Of a stretch of DNA of 64,000 nt, positions 16,191 through 24,839 are shown in pieces (positions within the stretch are counted from its first letter, which is position 1; the number at the start of each line of letters is the position of its first letter). Under the pieces are notes generated by a model. That model saw only the letters and a list, made by a program, of their open reading frames with translations. It did not search any database and had not been told where the DNA came from. Source of the DNA: Georgenia soli (GTDB lineage: Bacteria > Actinomycetota > Actinomycetes > Actinomycetales > Actinomycetaceae); the NCBI RefSeq assembly GCF_002563695.1, contig NZ_PDJI01000004.1, positions 682,001-746,000 of the forward strand. The letters are read 5' to 3'. Both the position numbers and the translations under genes were made by a program.

Positions 16191-17576
16191 GTGAGCGCGG
16201 TGTCCCGTCGGGAGCGCGGGCGGCGGCGCCGCCTGCGCCGGGAGCGCGCGCTCGCGCTCGGGGCCGCCGGAGCGGCGCTCGCCTCGGTGGTCCTGGGCGT
16301 CCGCGTGGACGCCGGGACCGGCGCCGGGACCGGCGGGCGGACGACGGCGCACCCGGCCCCGACGCCGCAGCGGAGCGCGACGCCGGGGCTCCGGGAGGAT
16401 CGGGCCTCCGGCGCCACGACGGCCGCACCGCGTGCGCACGCCTCGAGGGCGCCGTCCGCGGCGGCCGCTGCTGCGCCGTCGTCCGACGACGTCAGCTTCA
16501 CGATCCTGTCCGCCGGCGACGTGCTCCCCCACGCCAACGTCAACCGCGTCGCCGCGCTGCCCGGCGGCGGGTACGACTTCGTGCCGCTCATGGCTGGGGT
16601 GCGGGAGTGGACAGCCGGGGCCGACCTCGCCCTGTGCAGCCTCGAGGTCCCGCTCGCCCCTCCCGGCCAGGAGGTCACGGGGTACCCGGTGTTCGGTGCG
16701 CCCGCCGAGCTGGTCACGGCGCTCGCCGAGCTCGGCTGGGACGGCTGCGCGACCGCGACCAACCACGCCCTCGACCGGGGCACGGCCGGCGTGACGCACA
16801 CGCTCGACATGCTGGACGCGGCGGGGCTCGGCCACGTCGGCACCGCCCGCAGCGCGGCGGAGGCGGCGGCTCCCCAGCTGTACCGGCTCGAGCGCGGCGG
16901 GCGCACGATCGTCGTCGCCCACCTCTCGGCCACGGCCGTCGTCAACGGCCGGGCCGGGCCGTCGGCGACGGACCGGTCGGTGACCGGGGCGGACCCCGCG
17001 GCGCTGACCGAGCAGGCCCGCACGGCGCGCGAGGCCGGGGCCGACGTGGTCGTCGCGAACCTGCACTGGGGCGTCGAGTACGCCCACTCCCCCGACGCCG
17101 AGCAGCTCCGGATCGCCACGGCGCTCGCGCAGGGCGGCCAGGTCGACGTGGTCCTCGGCAGCCACCCGCACGTGCCGCAGCCGATCGACCGCCTGCCCGG
17201 CGGCCCGCGCGGCGAGGGCATGTGGGTCGCGTGGTCGATGGGGAACTTCCTCTCCAACCAGGACGAGGAGTGCTGCACCATGGAGACGGCGACCGGGGTC
17301 ATGACCACCGCCACCGTGCAGGTCCCCGCGCGCGGGCCCGCCGCGGTCACCGCCCTGGAGTGGACGCCCGTCACGGTCGACGTGGCCGAGAGCCGCCGCG
17401 TCCACGCGCTGAACGACCTGGCGGCGGGCGTCCGGCCGGACGGGCTCGGCCTCGACGCGGCCACCATCGCCGCGCGCGACGCCCGCGTCAGCGAGGTGAT
17501 GGGCACCGAGGGCGAGCGGCTGCAGGCACCCCGGCCGACCGGCCCGGAGCCGACGGTCCTCCCCCGCCCACGATGA
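16191..17576 (+). CDS. CapA-like secreted/anchored metallophosphoesterase-fold protein
   Basis: 461 residues. A very basic cytoplasmic start (VSAVSRRERGRRRRLRRERA) is followed by one hydrophobic segment (20-37, signal anchor or signal peptide) and a Thr/Ala/Pro-rich linker to about residue 100. The CapA/PgsA poly-glutamate-synthesis domain follows, with the calcineurin-like motifs GDVLPHANV, SLEVPL, ATNHALDRG, NLHWGVEY, GSHPHVPQP and WSMGNFLSNQ. Family members act in capsule or poly-gamma-glutamate handling, but most actinobacterial copies are uncharacterised. A TACGCT hexamer (16179-16184) lies 6 nt before GTG 16191, giving a leaderless start. It converges on ftsK with 16 bp between stops. 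Confidence 0.88.
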   Translation: MSAVSRRERGRRRRLRRERALALGAAGAALASVVLGVRVDAGTGAGTGGRTTAHPAPTPQRSATPGLREDRASGATTAAPRAHASRAPSAAAAAAPSSDDVSFTILSAGDVLPHANVNRVAALPGGGYDFVPLMAGVREWTAGADLALCSLEVPLAPPGQEVTGYPVFGAPAELVTALAELGWDGCATATNHALDRGTAGVTHTLDMLDAAGLGHVGTARSAAEAAAPQLYRLERGGRTIVVAHLSATAVVNGRAGPSATDRSVTGADPAALTEQARTAREAGADVVVANLHWGVEYAHSPDAEQLRIATALAQGGQVDVVLGSHPHVPQPIDRLPGGPRGEGMWVAWSMGNFLSNQDEECCTMETATGVMTTATVQVPARGPAAVTALEWTPVTVDVAESRRVHALNDLAAGVRPDGLGLDAATIAARDARVSEVMGTEGERLQAPRPTGPEPTVLPRPR

Positions 17577-17592
17577 CGGCGGAGCCCCCCCC

Positions 17593-20322
17593 TCAGCGCC
17601 CGGTGAGCTCCCAGGCGTCCTCGCCGTCGTCACTGTCCTCGTCGTCGTAGCCGGCCGCCGCCTGGGGCAGGTGGCCCGCGACCCCGTCCGCGTACCGGTC
17701 CACCGGCGCCTCGTCCACGTGGACGACGTCGGCCGCGTCGTTCGGGTCGTACGGCGCCTCGGCGGGTTCCTCGCCCCGCAGCATCGCCAGGGTCCCGGGC
17801 AGGTCGTCCGGCTGGACCAGGACGTCCCGGGCCTTGGACCCCTCGGAGGGGCCGACGATCTCGCGCGACTCGAGCAGGTCCATGAGCCGCCCGGCCTTGG
17901 CGAAGCCCACGCGCAGCTTGCGCTGGAGCATCGAGGTGGAGCCGAACTGCGTGGTCACGACAAGCTCGGCGGCCTGGAGCAGCAGGTCGAGGTCGTCGCC
18001 GATGTCCTCGTCCACCTGCTTCTTCGCGACCGGGGCGATGACGTCCTCGCGGTAGGTCGGCTGCAGCTGGGCCTTGACGTGCTCGACGACGGCGTGGATC
18101 TCCGACTCCGTGACCCACGCCCCCTGCACGCGCATCGGCTTGGCCGAGCCCATCGGCAGGAACAGGGCGTCGCCCTGCCCGATGAGCTTCTCCGCGCCGG
18201 GCTGGTCCAGGACCACGCGGGAGTCGGCCAGGGAGGAGGTGGCGAAGGCCAGCCGGGAGGGCACGTTGGCCTTGATGAGCCCGGTGACGACGTCGACCGA
18301 GGGCCGCTGGGTGGCCAGGACCAGGTGGATGCCGGCGGCGCGGGCGAGCTGGGTGATGCGCTGGATGGAGGCCTCGACGTCGCGCGGGGCGACCATCATG
18401 AGGTCGGCGAGCTCGTCGACGATCACGAGCAGGTACGGGTAGGGCGAGATCTTGCGCTCGGAGCCCTCGAGCGGCTTGACCTTGCCGCCCCGCACGGCCG
18501 CGTTGAAGTCGTCGATGTGCTTGTAGCCGTACATGGACAGGTCGTCGTACCGGGCGTCCATCTCCCGCACGACCCACTCCAGGGCCTCGGCGGCCTTCTT
18601 CGGGTTGGTGATGATCGGGGTGATCAGGTGCGGGATGCCCTCGTAGATGGTCAGCTCGACCCGCTTGGGGTCGACCAGCACCATGCGCACCTCCTCCGGG
18701 GTGGCGCGCATCATGATCGAGGTGATCATCGAGTTCACGAAGCTCGACTTACCGGCGCCCGTGGCGCCCGCCACGAGGAGGTGCGGCATCTTGGCGAGGT
18801 TGGCGACGACGTAGCCGCCCTCGACGTCCTTGCCGACCCCGACGACGAGCGGGTGCTCGGTGCGCCGGGCCACGGAGGAGCGCAGCACGTCGCCCAGGGC
18901 GACGGTCTCGCGGTCGGCGTTGGGGATCTCGACGCCGATGGCTGACTTGCCGGGGATCGGCGAGAGGATGCGCACGTCGGCGCTGGCGACGGCGTAGGCG
19001 ATGTTCTTGCTCAGCGCGGTGATGCGCTCGACCTTCACCCCGGCGCCGAGCTCGAGCTCGTAACGCGTGACCGTCGGGCCGCGGGAGAAGCCGGTGACCC
19101 GTGCGTCGACGGAGAAGTCGGTGAGGACCTGGGTCAGCGCCTCGACGACGCGGTCGTTGGCGGCGGAGCGCACCTTGTGCGGGGCGCCCTTGATGAGCAT
19201 CTCGTCTGCGGGGAGCGTGTAGATGACGTCCGGCGCGAGCTCGAGCTGCTCGGCCCGCGCCGGCAGGGCCTGCGTGGGCGGGGCGGTGAGCTCCGCCTTC
19301 TCCTCGGCGGTGACGTCCGCCGTCGGGCCGGCCGTGTCGGCGGTCGCCGCCGTGGCCGCGGTGGCGCCGCCCCGCTTGCGTCCCTTCCGGCCGGGCGCGG
19401 CGGGGGCCCCCTCCTGGGCGGGGGCGAGCTCGGCGGCGGTCGTGAAGGCCTCGTCGGCCGCGTACTCCCCGGGCACGACGGCCTCGGCGGTCTCGGCCTT
19501 CTTCCGACGGCGGCGCGGGGCGGGCGGGCGGTGCGTGCCGTCGGCGGCGACCACCTCGGTGGTGGCGGCGTCGCCGTCGGAACCGTCGGCCGGGCGCCCC
19601 AGGAACCAGGCGCCGGCGCTGCGCAGGCGGGCCGGCACGGCGGCGACGGGGGTGGCGGTGACGACGAGGATCCCGAACAGGCCGACGAGGACGAGGATCG
19701 GGACCGCTCCCCACTCGGAGAGCAGGATCGTCAGCGGGGTCCCCAGCAGCCAGCCGAGCAGTCCGCCGGCCCGCTCGACCGCGGCGAAGTCGTCGGCCGG
19801 GCTGGGCAGGTCGAGACCGATGTGGATCAGCCCGCACACCGCGGCGATGACGGCGGTGAGGCCGATCGAGACGCGGGCGTTGGCCTGGGCACGCTCGGGG
19901 TGGCGCATCAGCCGGACGGCCATGGCCACCAGCACGAGCGGCAGGAGGACACCCAGCACCCCCACGACGCCGGCGGCGACGTGGTGGATGACGTCCCCGG
20001 CGATGCCGGAGAGCCCGAACCACTCGCGCAGCGCGATGACGATGGCGACGCCGAGGAGCAGGAACGCCAGCCCGTCGCGGCGCAGGGCCGGGTCGAGATC
20101 CTTGGCGCCTGATCCGACGCTGCGTGCGGTGCCACCCACCAGGTGCGCTCCTCCCATCCAGAGGCCGCGGGCCGCGCGCACCGGGAGCGACCGGCGCCGC
20201 GGGCGCGACTGTCTCGTCGACCGCCCGCCACCACGGGTTCCTTTGCCGCTCCGGGAGCCGCGCGACTGGGACCCTCGTGCTGTCGAGGCCGACCGTCCGC
20301 GAGAAGTCGTACGGGTAGCCAT
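17593..20322 (-). CDS. ftsK: DNA translocase FtsK
   Basis: A 909-residue septum-localised DNA pump that segregates chromosome termini. A basic start is followed by about four to five membrane segments (85-235), a Pro/Ala/Glu-rich linker (~240-370), the RecA-like motor with Walker [10 protein letters not shown] (K525) and '[13 protein letters not shown]' Walker B, and the C-terminal gamma winged helix ('[40 protein letters not shown]') that reads KOPS-like sites. ATG 20322-20320 has GGGGAG close by. A TAGTTT -10 (20337-20332) lies 9 nt upstream, so the leader is very short. The acidic C-terminus is typical. Confidence 0.98.
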   Translation of the reverse strand: MATRTTSRGRSASTARGSQSRGSRSGKGTRGGGRSTRQSRPRRRSLPVRAARGLWMGGAHLVGGTARSVGSGAKDLDPALRRDGLAFLLLGVAIVIALREWFGLSGIAGDVIHHVAAGVVGVLGVLLPLVLVAMAVRLMRHPERAQANARVSIGLTAVIAAVCGLIHIGLDLPSPADDFAAVERAGGLLGWLLGTPLTILLSEWGAVPILVLVGLFGILVVTATPVAAVPARLRSAGAWFLGRPADGSDGDAATTEVVAADGTHRPPAPRRRRKKAETAEAVVPGEYAADEAFTTAAELAPAQEGAPAAPGRKGRKRGGATAATAATADTAGPTADVTAEEKAELTAPPTQALPARAEQLELAPDVIYTLPADEMLIKGAPHKVRSAANDRVVEALTQVLTDFSVDARVTGFSRGPTVTRYELELGAGVKVERITALSKNIAYAVASADVRILSPIPGKSAIGVEIPNADRETVALGDVLRSSVARRTEHPLVVGVGKDVEGGYVVANLAKMPHLLVAGATGAGKSSFVNSMITSIMMRATPEEVRMVLVDPKRVELTIYEGIPHLITPIITNPKKAAEALEWVVREMDARYDDLSMYGYKHIDDFNAAVRGGKVKPLEGSERKISPYPYLLVIVDELADLMMVAPRDVEASIQRITQLARAAGIHLVLATQRPSVDVVTGLIKANVPSRLAFATSSLADSRVVLDQPGAEKLIGQGDALFLPMGSAKPMRVQGAWVTESEIHAVVEHVKAQLQPTYREDVIAPVAKKQVDEDIGDDLDLLLQAAELVVTTQFGSTSMLQRKLRVGFAKAGRLMDLLESREIVGPSEGSKARDVLVQPDDLPGTLAMLRGEEPAEAPYDPNDAADVVHVDEAPVDRYADGVAGHLPQAAAGYDDEDSDDGEDAWELTGR

Positions 20323-20349
20323 GATCTCCCCAAACTAGCCCGGGGGCGG

Positions 20350-20381
20350 CGCCCCTGCCGTGACGCCGCGCCGCAGGGGCG
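20350..20381. terminator. Hairpin between RNase J and ftsK
   Basis: CGCCCCTGC (20350-20358) pairs with GCAGGGGCG (20373-20381) across a 14-nt loop. It lies downstream of the RNase J stop and upstream of ftsK on the minus strand, so it could end the RNase J message before the ftsK promoter. Confidence 0.5.
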
Positions 20382-20428
20382 GCTCAGGGCGTGAGCGAGA
20401 AGCGCCACACCCGGGTCTCGCCGGGGAG

Positions 20429-22114
20429 CTACGCCTCGACCACCGTGGGGATGATCATCGGGCTGCGGCGCAGCCGCTTGGCCGCCCAGCGGCCCACGAC
20501 CCGGCGCATCGCCTGCTGCATCTGGTGGGTGTCCGCGTTGCCGCGGCCCACCACCTCGTTCAGGGCGTTGGTGACGTCGGGCAGGATCGCGTCGAAGACG
20601 GAGTCGTCCTCGGCCATGCCGCGGGCCTGGATGTGCGGCCCCGTGAGCACCTTGCCGGTGGCGGTGTCGACGACGGCGAAGATGGCGATGAAGCCCTCCT
20701 CCCCGAGGATGCGGCGGTCCTTCAGCTCGGCGTCGGTGATCTCGCCGACGGAGGAGCCGTCGACGTAGACGTACCCGCACGGCACCGCGCCGGCGATCCG
20801 CGCCCTGCCGTCGACGAGGTCGACGACGACGCCGTCCTCGGCGAGGACGACCCGCTCGGCCGGCACGCCGGTCTGGACGGCGAGCGCGCCGTTGGCGACC
20901 AGGTGGCGGATCTCGCCGTGGACCGGCATGACGTTCCTCGGCCGGACGATGTTGTAGCAGTACAGCAGCTCGCCGGCGCTGGCGTGGCCGGAGACGTGCA
21001 CCTTGGCGTTGCCCTGGTGCACGACCTTCGCCCCCAGCCGCATCAGCCCGTTGATGACGCGGAACACCGAGTTCTCGTTGCCCGGGATCAGGGAGGAGGC
21101 GAAGATCACCGTGTCACCGGGGCCGACGGAGACGCGGTGGTCGCGGTTGGCGATCCGGCTGAGCGCGGCCATCGGCTCCCCCTGCGAGCCGGTGGCCATG
21201 AGGACCGTCTCGTTCGGCGGGAAGCTGTCGATGTTCTTGACGTCGATGAGGGTGCCCGGCGGCACCTTGAGGTAGCCGAGGTCGGCGGCGATGCCCATGT
21301 TGCGCACCATCGACCGGCCGACCAGGGCGACCTTCCGCTCGTGCAGGGCGGCGGCGTCGAGCACCTGCTGGACCCGGTGGACGTGGGAGGCGAAGGAGGC
21401 GACGACGATCTGCCCCTCAGCCTGGCCGAAGACGTTGTCGAGGACCCCGCCGATGTCCCGCTCGTGAGCGGTGAAGCCGGGCACCTCCGCGTTGGTGGAG
21501 TCGACCATGAACAGGTCGACGCCCTCCTCGCCCATGCGGGCGAAGGCCCGCAGGTCGGTGATGCGGTTGTCCAGCGGGAGCTGGTCCATCTTGAAGTCGC
21601 CGGTGTGCAGGACGTTGCCGGCGCCGGTGCGGATCATGACGGCGAGGGCGTCCGGGATGGAGTGGTTGACGGCGATGAACTCGAGCCCGAACGGCCCGAG
21701 CTGCTCCGTCTGGCCCTCGCGCACGGCCATGGTCACGGGCGTGATGCGGTGCTCCTTGAGCTTCGCCTCGATGAACGCGAGGGTCAGCTGGGAGCCGATC
21801 AGCGGGATGTCGCGGCGCTGGCGCAGCAGGTACGGGACGCCGCCGATGTGGTCCTCGTGACCGTGGGTCAGGACGATGGCCTCGATGTCGTCGAGACGGT
21901 CGGCGATGTAGTCGAAGTCCGGCAGGATCAGGTCCACGCCGGGCTGGTTGTCCTCGGGGAAGAGGACGCCGCAGTCGACGATGAGGAGTCGGCCGGCGTG
22001 CTCGAAGACGGTCATGTTCCGGCCGACCTCGCCGAGCCCGCCGAGCGGGACGATCCTCAGGCCTCCCTGGGGGATCGGACCGGGCGCGGACAGCTCAGGA
22101 TGGGGATGGCTCAC
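20429..22114 (-). CDS. rnj: Ribonuclease J
   Basis: A 561-residue metallo-beta-lactamase/beta-CASP nuclease with 5'-exo- and endoribonuclease activity. The metal site HGHEDH is at residues 84-89. The beta-CASP region ('ASFASHVHRVQQVLDAA', 'LMATGSQGEPMAALSRIA', 'VHVSGHASAGEL') and the C-terminal domain are complete. The start codon is GTG 22114, with CAAGAT (22126-22121) 6 nt upstream and no ribosome site. It follows dapA on the same strand by 48 nt, the standard actinobacterial dapA-rnj order. Confidence 0.96.
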   Translation of the reverse strand: MSHPHPELSAPGPIPQGGLRIVPLGGLGEVGRNMTVFEHAGRLLIVDCGVLFPEDNQPGVDLILPDFDYIADRLDDIEAIVLTHGHEDHIGGVPYLLRQRRDIPLIGSQLTLAFIEAKLKEHRITPVTMAVREGQTEQLGPFGLEFIAVNHSIPDALAVMIRTGAGNVLHTGDFKMDQLPLDNRITDLRAFARMGEEGVDLFMVDSTNAEVPGFTAHERDIGGVLDNVFGQAEGQIVVASFASHVHRVQQVLDAAALHERKVALVGRSMVRNMGIAADLGYLKVPPGTLIDVKNIDSFPPNETVLMATGSQGEPMAALSRIANRDHRVSVGPGDTVIFASSLIPGNENSVFRVINGLMRLGAKVVHQGNAKVHVSGHASAGELLYCYNIVRPRNVMPVHGEIRHLVANGALAVQTGVPAERVVLAEDGVVVDLVDGRARIAGAVPCGYVYVDGSSVGEITDAELKDRRILGEEGFIAIFAVVDTATGKVLTGPHIQARGMAEDDSVFDAILPDVTNALNEVVGRGNADTHQMQQAMRRVVGRWAAKRLRRSPMIIPTVVEA

Positions 22115-22162
22115 GGACCCATCTTGCCAGGGCGGCGCGGCCGGCCGGTCCCGCGGCCCCGC

Positions 22163-23080
22163 TCAGGCGGTGAGCAGGCCCTCGGCGCGCAGCACCGCGG
22201 CGAGGTTCGCGACCTCCTGCTCGCCGGCCGGGACGAGCGGCAGGCGGACGGTCGGGGTGGGGATCACGCCCTGGAGGTGGAGGGCGTGCTTGCTCATGAC
22301 CGCGCCCTGCCCGCCGCCCATGATGGCGGCGACGAGGGGGCGCAGGCGGGCGGCGACGTCGCGGGCGCCGGGCAGGTCCCCGGCGTCGACCTCGCAGACC
22401 ATCTCGGCGTACGCGCCGGCGGCGACGTGGCCGACGACGGAGATCACACCGGAGGCGCCGTGGGCGAGCCAGTCGAAGTTCAGGGCGTCGTCGCCGGAGT
22501 AGAACTCCAGGCCGGTGCGGGCCATCCGCTCGAACCCGGCAGGGACGTTGCCGGTGGCGTCCTTGACGGCCTTGACCCGGGGGTGCTCGGCGAGCCGGTC
22601 GAGGGTCTCGTCGGCGATCGCGACGCCGGTGCGGCCGGGGATGTCGTACAGGATCACGGGCAGGTCGACCGCGTCGGCGACGGCCTTGATGTGCTGGTAC
22701 ACCCCCTCCTGCGAGGGCCGGTTGTAGTACGGGGAGACCACCAGCAGGCCCTGGGCGCCCGAGCGCTCGGCGCCCTGGGCGATCCGGACCGCGTGCGCGG
22801 TGTCGTTCGAGCCGGCGCCGCCGATGACCATGGCGCGCTCCCCCACCGCCTCGACGACGGCACGCACCAGCTCGTCCTTCTCCGGCTGGTGGGTCGTGGG
22901 GGACTCCCCCGTCGTGCCGTGGAGGACGAGGGCGTCGCACCCGTCGTCGACGAGCTTGACGGCGACCGCCACGCCGGCGTCGACGTCGATCGAGCCGTCC
23001 TCGTGGAACGGGGTGACCATCGCGGTGGCGACGGAGCCGAACGTGCGCGACGGGAGGCGCGGGGAGGCGGTGGAGTCCAT
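22163..23080 (-). CDS. dapA: 4-hydroxy-tetrahydrodipicolinate synthase
   Basis: A 305-residue TIM-barrel aldolase that condenses pyruvate with aspartate semialdehyde on the way to meso-diaminopimelate and lysine. Visible are 'LVLHGTTGESPTTHQPEK', the catalytic tyrosine in 'VVSPYYNRPSQEG' and the Schiff-base lysine in 'VKAVKDATGN'. Two in-frame ATGs exist (23086 and 23080). I prefer 23080 because a TACCGT hexamer (23093-23088) lies 7 nt before it and no ribosome site is seen. A much longer in-frame extension upstream runs antisense through dapB and is not real. Confidence 0.95.
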   Translation of the reverse strand: MDSTASPRLPSRTFGSVATAMVTPFHEDGSIDVDAGVAVAVKLVDDGCDALVLHGTTGESPTTHQPEKDELVRAVVEAVGERAMVIGGAGSNDTAHAVRIAQGAERSGAQGLLVVSPYYNRPSQEGVYQHIKAVADAVDLPVILYDIPGRTGVAIADETLDRLAEHPRVKAVKDATGNVPAGFERMARTGLEFYSGDDALNFDWLAHGASGVISVVGHVAAGAYAEMVCEVDAGDLPGARDVAARLRPLVAAIMGGGQGAVMSKHALHLQGVIPTPTVRLPLVPAGEQEVANLAAVLRAEGLLTA

Positions 23081-23181
23081 GGGCATGACGGTAACGCGGC
23101 AGGCCCGTGCCGCGGGCCACACGTTCCACATGGTGGCGACCGCGCCGGGGGCTCCCCCGGCCGGGCGGCTAGCCTGGGGCG

Positions 23182-23940
23182 ATGACCTCACCGGACGACC
23201 TCGGCCACCAGGACGTGCTGGGCGGGCTCCTCGCCGGGACCGGCACCGAGGACCCGCACGCGGGCCACGCGCACGACGACCCGCTGCGCCCGACGGCGGA
23301 CCTCTCTGTCCGTCCGGCCGTGCCGGAGGACTCCACGGCCATCGGGGACCTGCACGCCCGCACGCTGCGCGCCTCGCTGGCGGCCGGGGTCGGCCACGAC
23401 CTCGGTCCCGAGCTCGCCGCGGCGCTCGACCCTGCGGCGCTCGGGGCGTCCTGGGCCGCCGCCATCGGCTCGCCGCCGTCGCCGCGCCACCGGGTGCTGA
23501 CGGCGGTGGCGGGGGCGCAGGTGGTCGGCTTCGCCGCGTTCGCGCCCGCCGAGGTACCGGTGGACGTGCGCCCGGCCCCGGCGGAGGACGGCTCCGAGGA
23601 CGGCACCGACGAGCCCGTCCCCGCTGACGCCGCCGCGGGCGACCCTGCGGGGGCCGACGCCCCGGACGGCGACGACGAGGCCCGGGCCGTCGCCGAGATC
23701 CTGGCGCTGGAGGTGCCCGCCGCCCACGGTCGACGCGGGCACGGCTCCCGCCTGCTGGCCGCCTGCGCGGACCTGCTCCGCCAGGAGGGCACCACCCGCG
23801 TGCAGGTGTGGACGGTGCAGGCGGACGAGTCGCGGACGCGCTTCCTGAGCCAGGCGGGGTTCGCGCCGGCCGGGCTGCGCCGGTCGCTGGACGTGGGCGG
23901 CGAGGAGGTCGTCGAGATCTGCTGGTACGCCGACCTGTAG
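23182..23940 (+). CDS. GNAT family N-acetyltransferase
   Basis: 252 residues. A Gly/His/Asp-rich N-terminal segment (1-38) precedes the GNAT fold ('LSVRPAVPEDSTAIGDLHARTLRAS'). Between two core strands there is an acidic, Pro/Ala/Asp-rich insertion (about residues 133-172). The acetyl-CoA loop is 'VPAAHGRRGHGSRLLAACADLLRQEG', an R-x-x-G-x-G/S pattern. TAGCCT (23170-23175) sits 6 nt before ATG 23182, so the message is probably leaderless. It is set between dapA and dapB but on the opposite strand. The substrate is unknown. Confidence 0.88.
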   Translation: MTSPDDLGHQDVLGGLLAGTGTEDPHAGHAHDDPLRPTADLSVRPAVPEDSTAIGDLHARTLRASLAAGVGHDLGPELAAALDPAALGASWAAAIGSPPSPRHRVLTAVAGAQVVGFAAFAPAEVPVDVRPAPAEDGSEDGTDEPVPADAAAGDPAGADAPDGDDEARAVAEILALEVPAAHGRRGHGSRLLAACADLLRQEGTTRVQVWTVQADESRTRFLSQAGFAPAGLRRSLDVGGEEVVEICWYADL

Positions 23941-23961
23941 CTCCCCGCCGGGCGGCGCCGG

Positions 23962-24729
23962 TCAGCCCAGGTCGAGGACCTGGTCGAGCCCGAACGTGAG
24001 CCCCGGCCGGCTCACCACCGCGCGGACCGCGAGCAGCACGCCGGGCATGAAGCTCGACCGCTCGAAGGAGTCCGTGCGGATCGTCAGCTGCTCGCCGGGG
24101 TTGCCGAGGAGGATCTCCTCGTGGGCGACGAGGCCGCGCAGCCGCACCGCGTGCACGTGCACACCGTCGACCACGGCCCCGCGGGCGCCGTCCACCTGCT
24201 TCTCCGTGGCGTCCGGCACCGGCCCGAGCCCCGCCTCGGCCCTGGCGGCCGCGATGTGGCGGGCGGTGGTCAGCGCCGTGCCGGACGGGGCGTCGACCTT
24301 GTCCGGGTGGTGCAGCTCCACCACCTCGGCCGACTCGAAGAAGCGGGCCGCCTGCTGCGCGAACCGCATGGCGAGCACCGCGGAGAGCGCGAAGTTCGGG
24401 GCGATGAGGACGCCGAGGCCCTGCTCGCGTCCCGCGTTGACCCGGTCGAGGTGCTCGCGGACCCGGCCGAGCGACTCGTCGGTCCACCCGGTCGTGCCCA
24501 CGACGGCGTGCAGGCCCGCGTCGATGAGCGCGTGGACGTTCGCCTCCGTGGCTGAGGGGACGGTGAAGTCCACCCCGACGCTCGCGCCGGAGGCCCTCAG
24601 GGCCGCGACGTCGTCGTCCTCCCCGAGCCGTGCCACCAGCTCCAGGTCCGCTGCGCCGTCGACGGCCTCGCAGACCGCGCGTCCCATGCGCCCGGCGGCG
24701 CCGATCACTGCCACACCCAGCTTCGTCAC
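23962..24729 (-). CDS. dapB: 4-hydroxy-tetrahydrodipicolinate reductase
   Basis: A 255-residue NAD(P)H-dependent reductase of the diaminopimelate/lysine pathway, acting right after DapA. The nucleotide loop is GAAGRMG (10-16), and 'VDFTVPSATEANVHALIDAGLHAVVGTTGW' is followed by the substrate/catalytic motif 'ELHHPDKVDAPSGTA'. The start is GTG 24729-24727, with TACGCT (24742-24737) 7 nt upstream and no Shine-Dalgarno. An upstream in-frame extension is rejected for lack of similarity. It converges with the GNAT gene, with 21 bp between stops. Confidence 0.96.
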   Translation of the reverse strand: MTKLGVAVIGAAGRMGRAVCEAVDGAADLELVARLGEDDDVAALRASGASVGVDFTVPSATEANVHALIDAGLHAVVGTTGWTDESLGRVREHLDRVNAGREQGLGVLIAPNFALSAVLAMRFAQQAARFFESAEVVELHHPDKVDAPSGTALTTARHIAAARAEAGLGPVPDATEKQVDGARGAVVDGVHVHAVRLRGLVAHEEILLGNPGEQLTIRTDSFERSSFMPGVLLAVRAVVSRPGLTFGLDQVLDLG

Positions 24730-24790
24730 GTCGGGCAGCGTAGTCCGGGGACCCGCGCCCGGCGTCACGGGTGCACCATCCGGACGCAGC

Positions 24791-24820
24791 GCGGCCCCCG
24801 CCCGGGTGGGCGGGGGCCGC
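24791..24820 (-). terminator. Terminator hairpin after the GH3 gene
   Basis: A perfect 13-bp stem, GCGGCCCCCGCCC (24791-24803) pairing with 24808-24820, around a GGGT loop. It lies 20 bp beyond the GH3 stop and upstream of the dapB promoter. Confidence 0.85.
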
Positions 24821-24839
24821 ACGTCTCACAGGACTGGCG

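Noticed and set aside
20360..23185. A 941-codon plus-strand frame antisense to RNase J and dapA
   Set aside because: Its composition (Val/Asp/Gly/His-rich) is the mirror of GC3-biased codons on the other strand; both genes beneath it are unmistakable.
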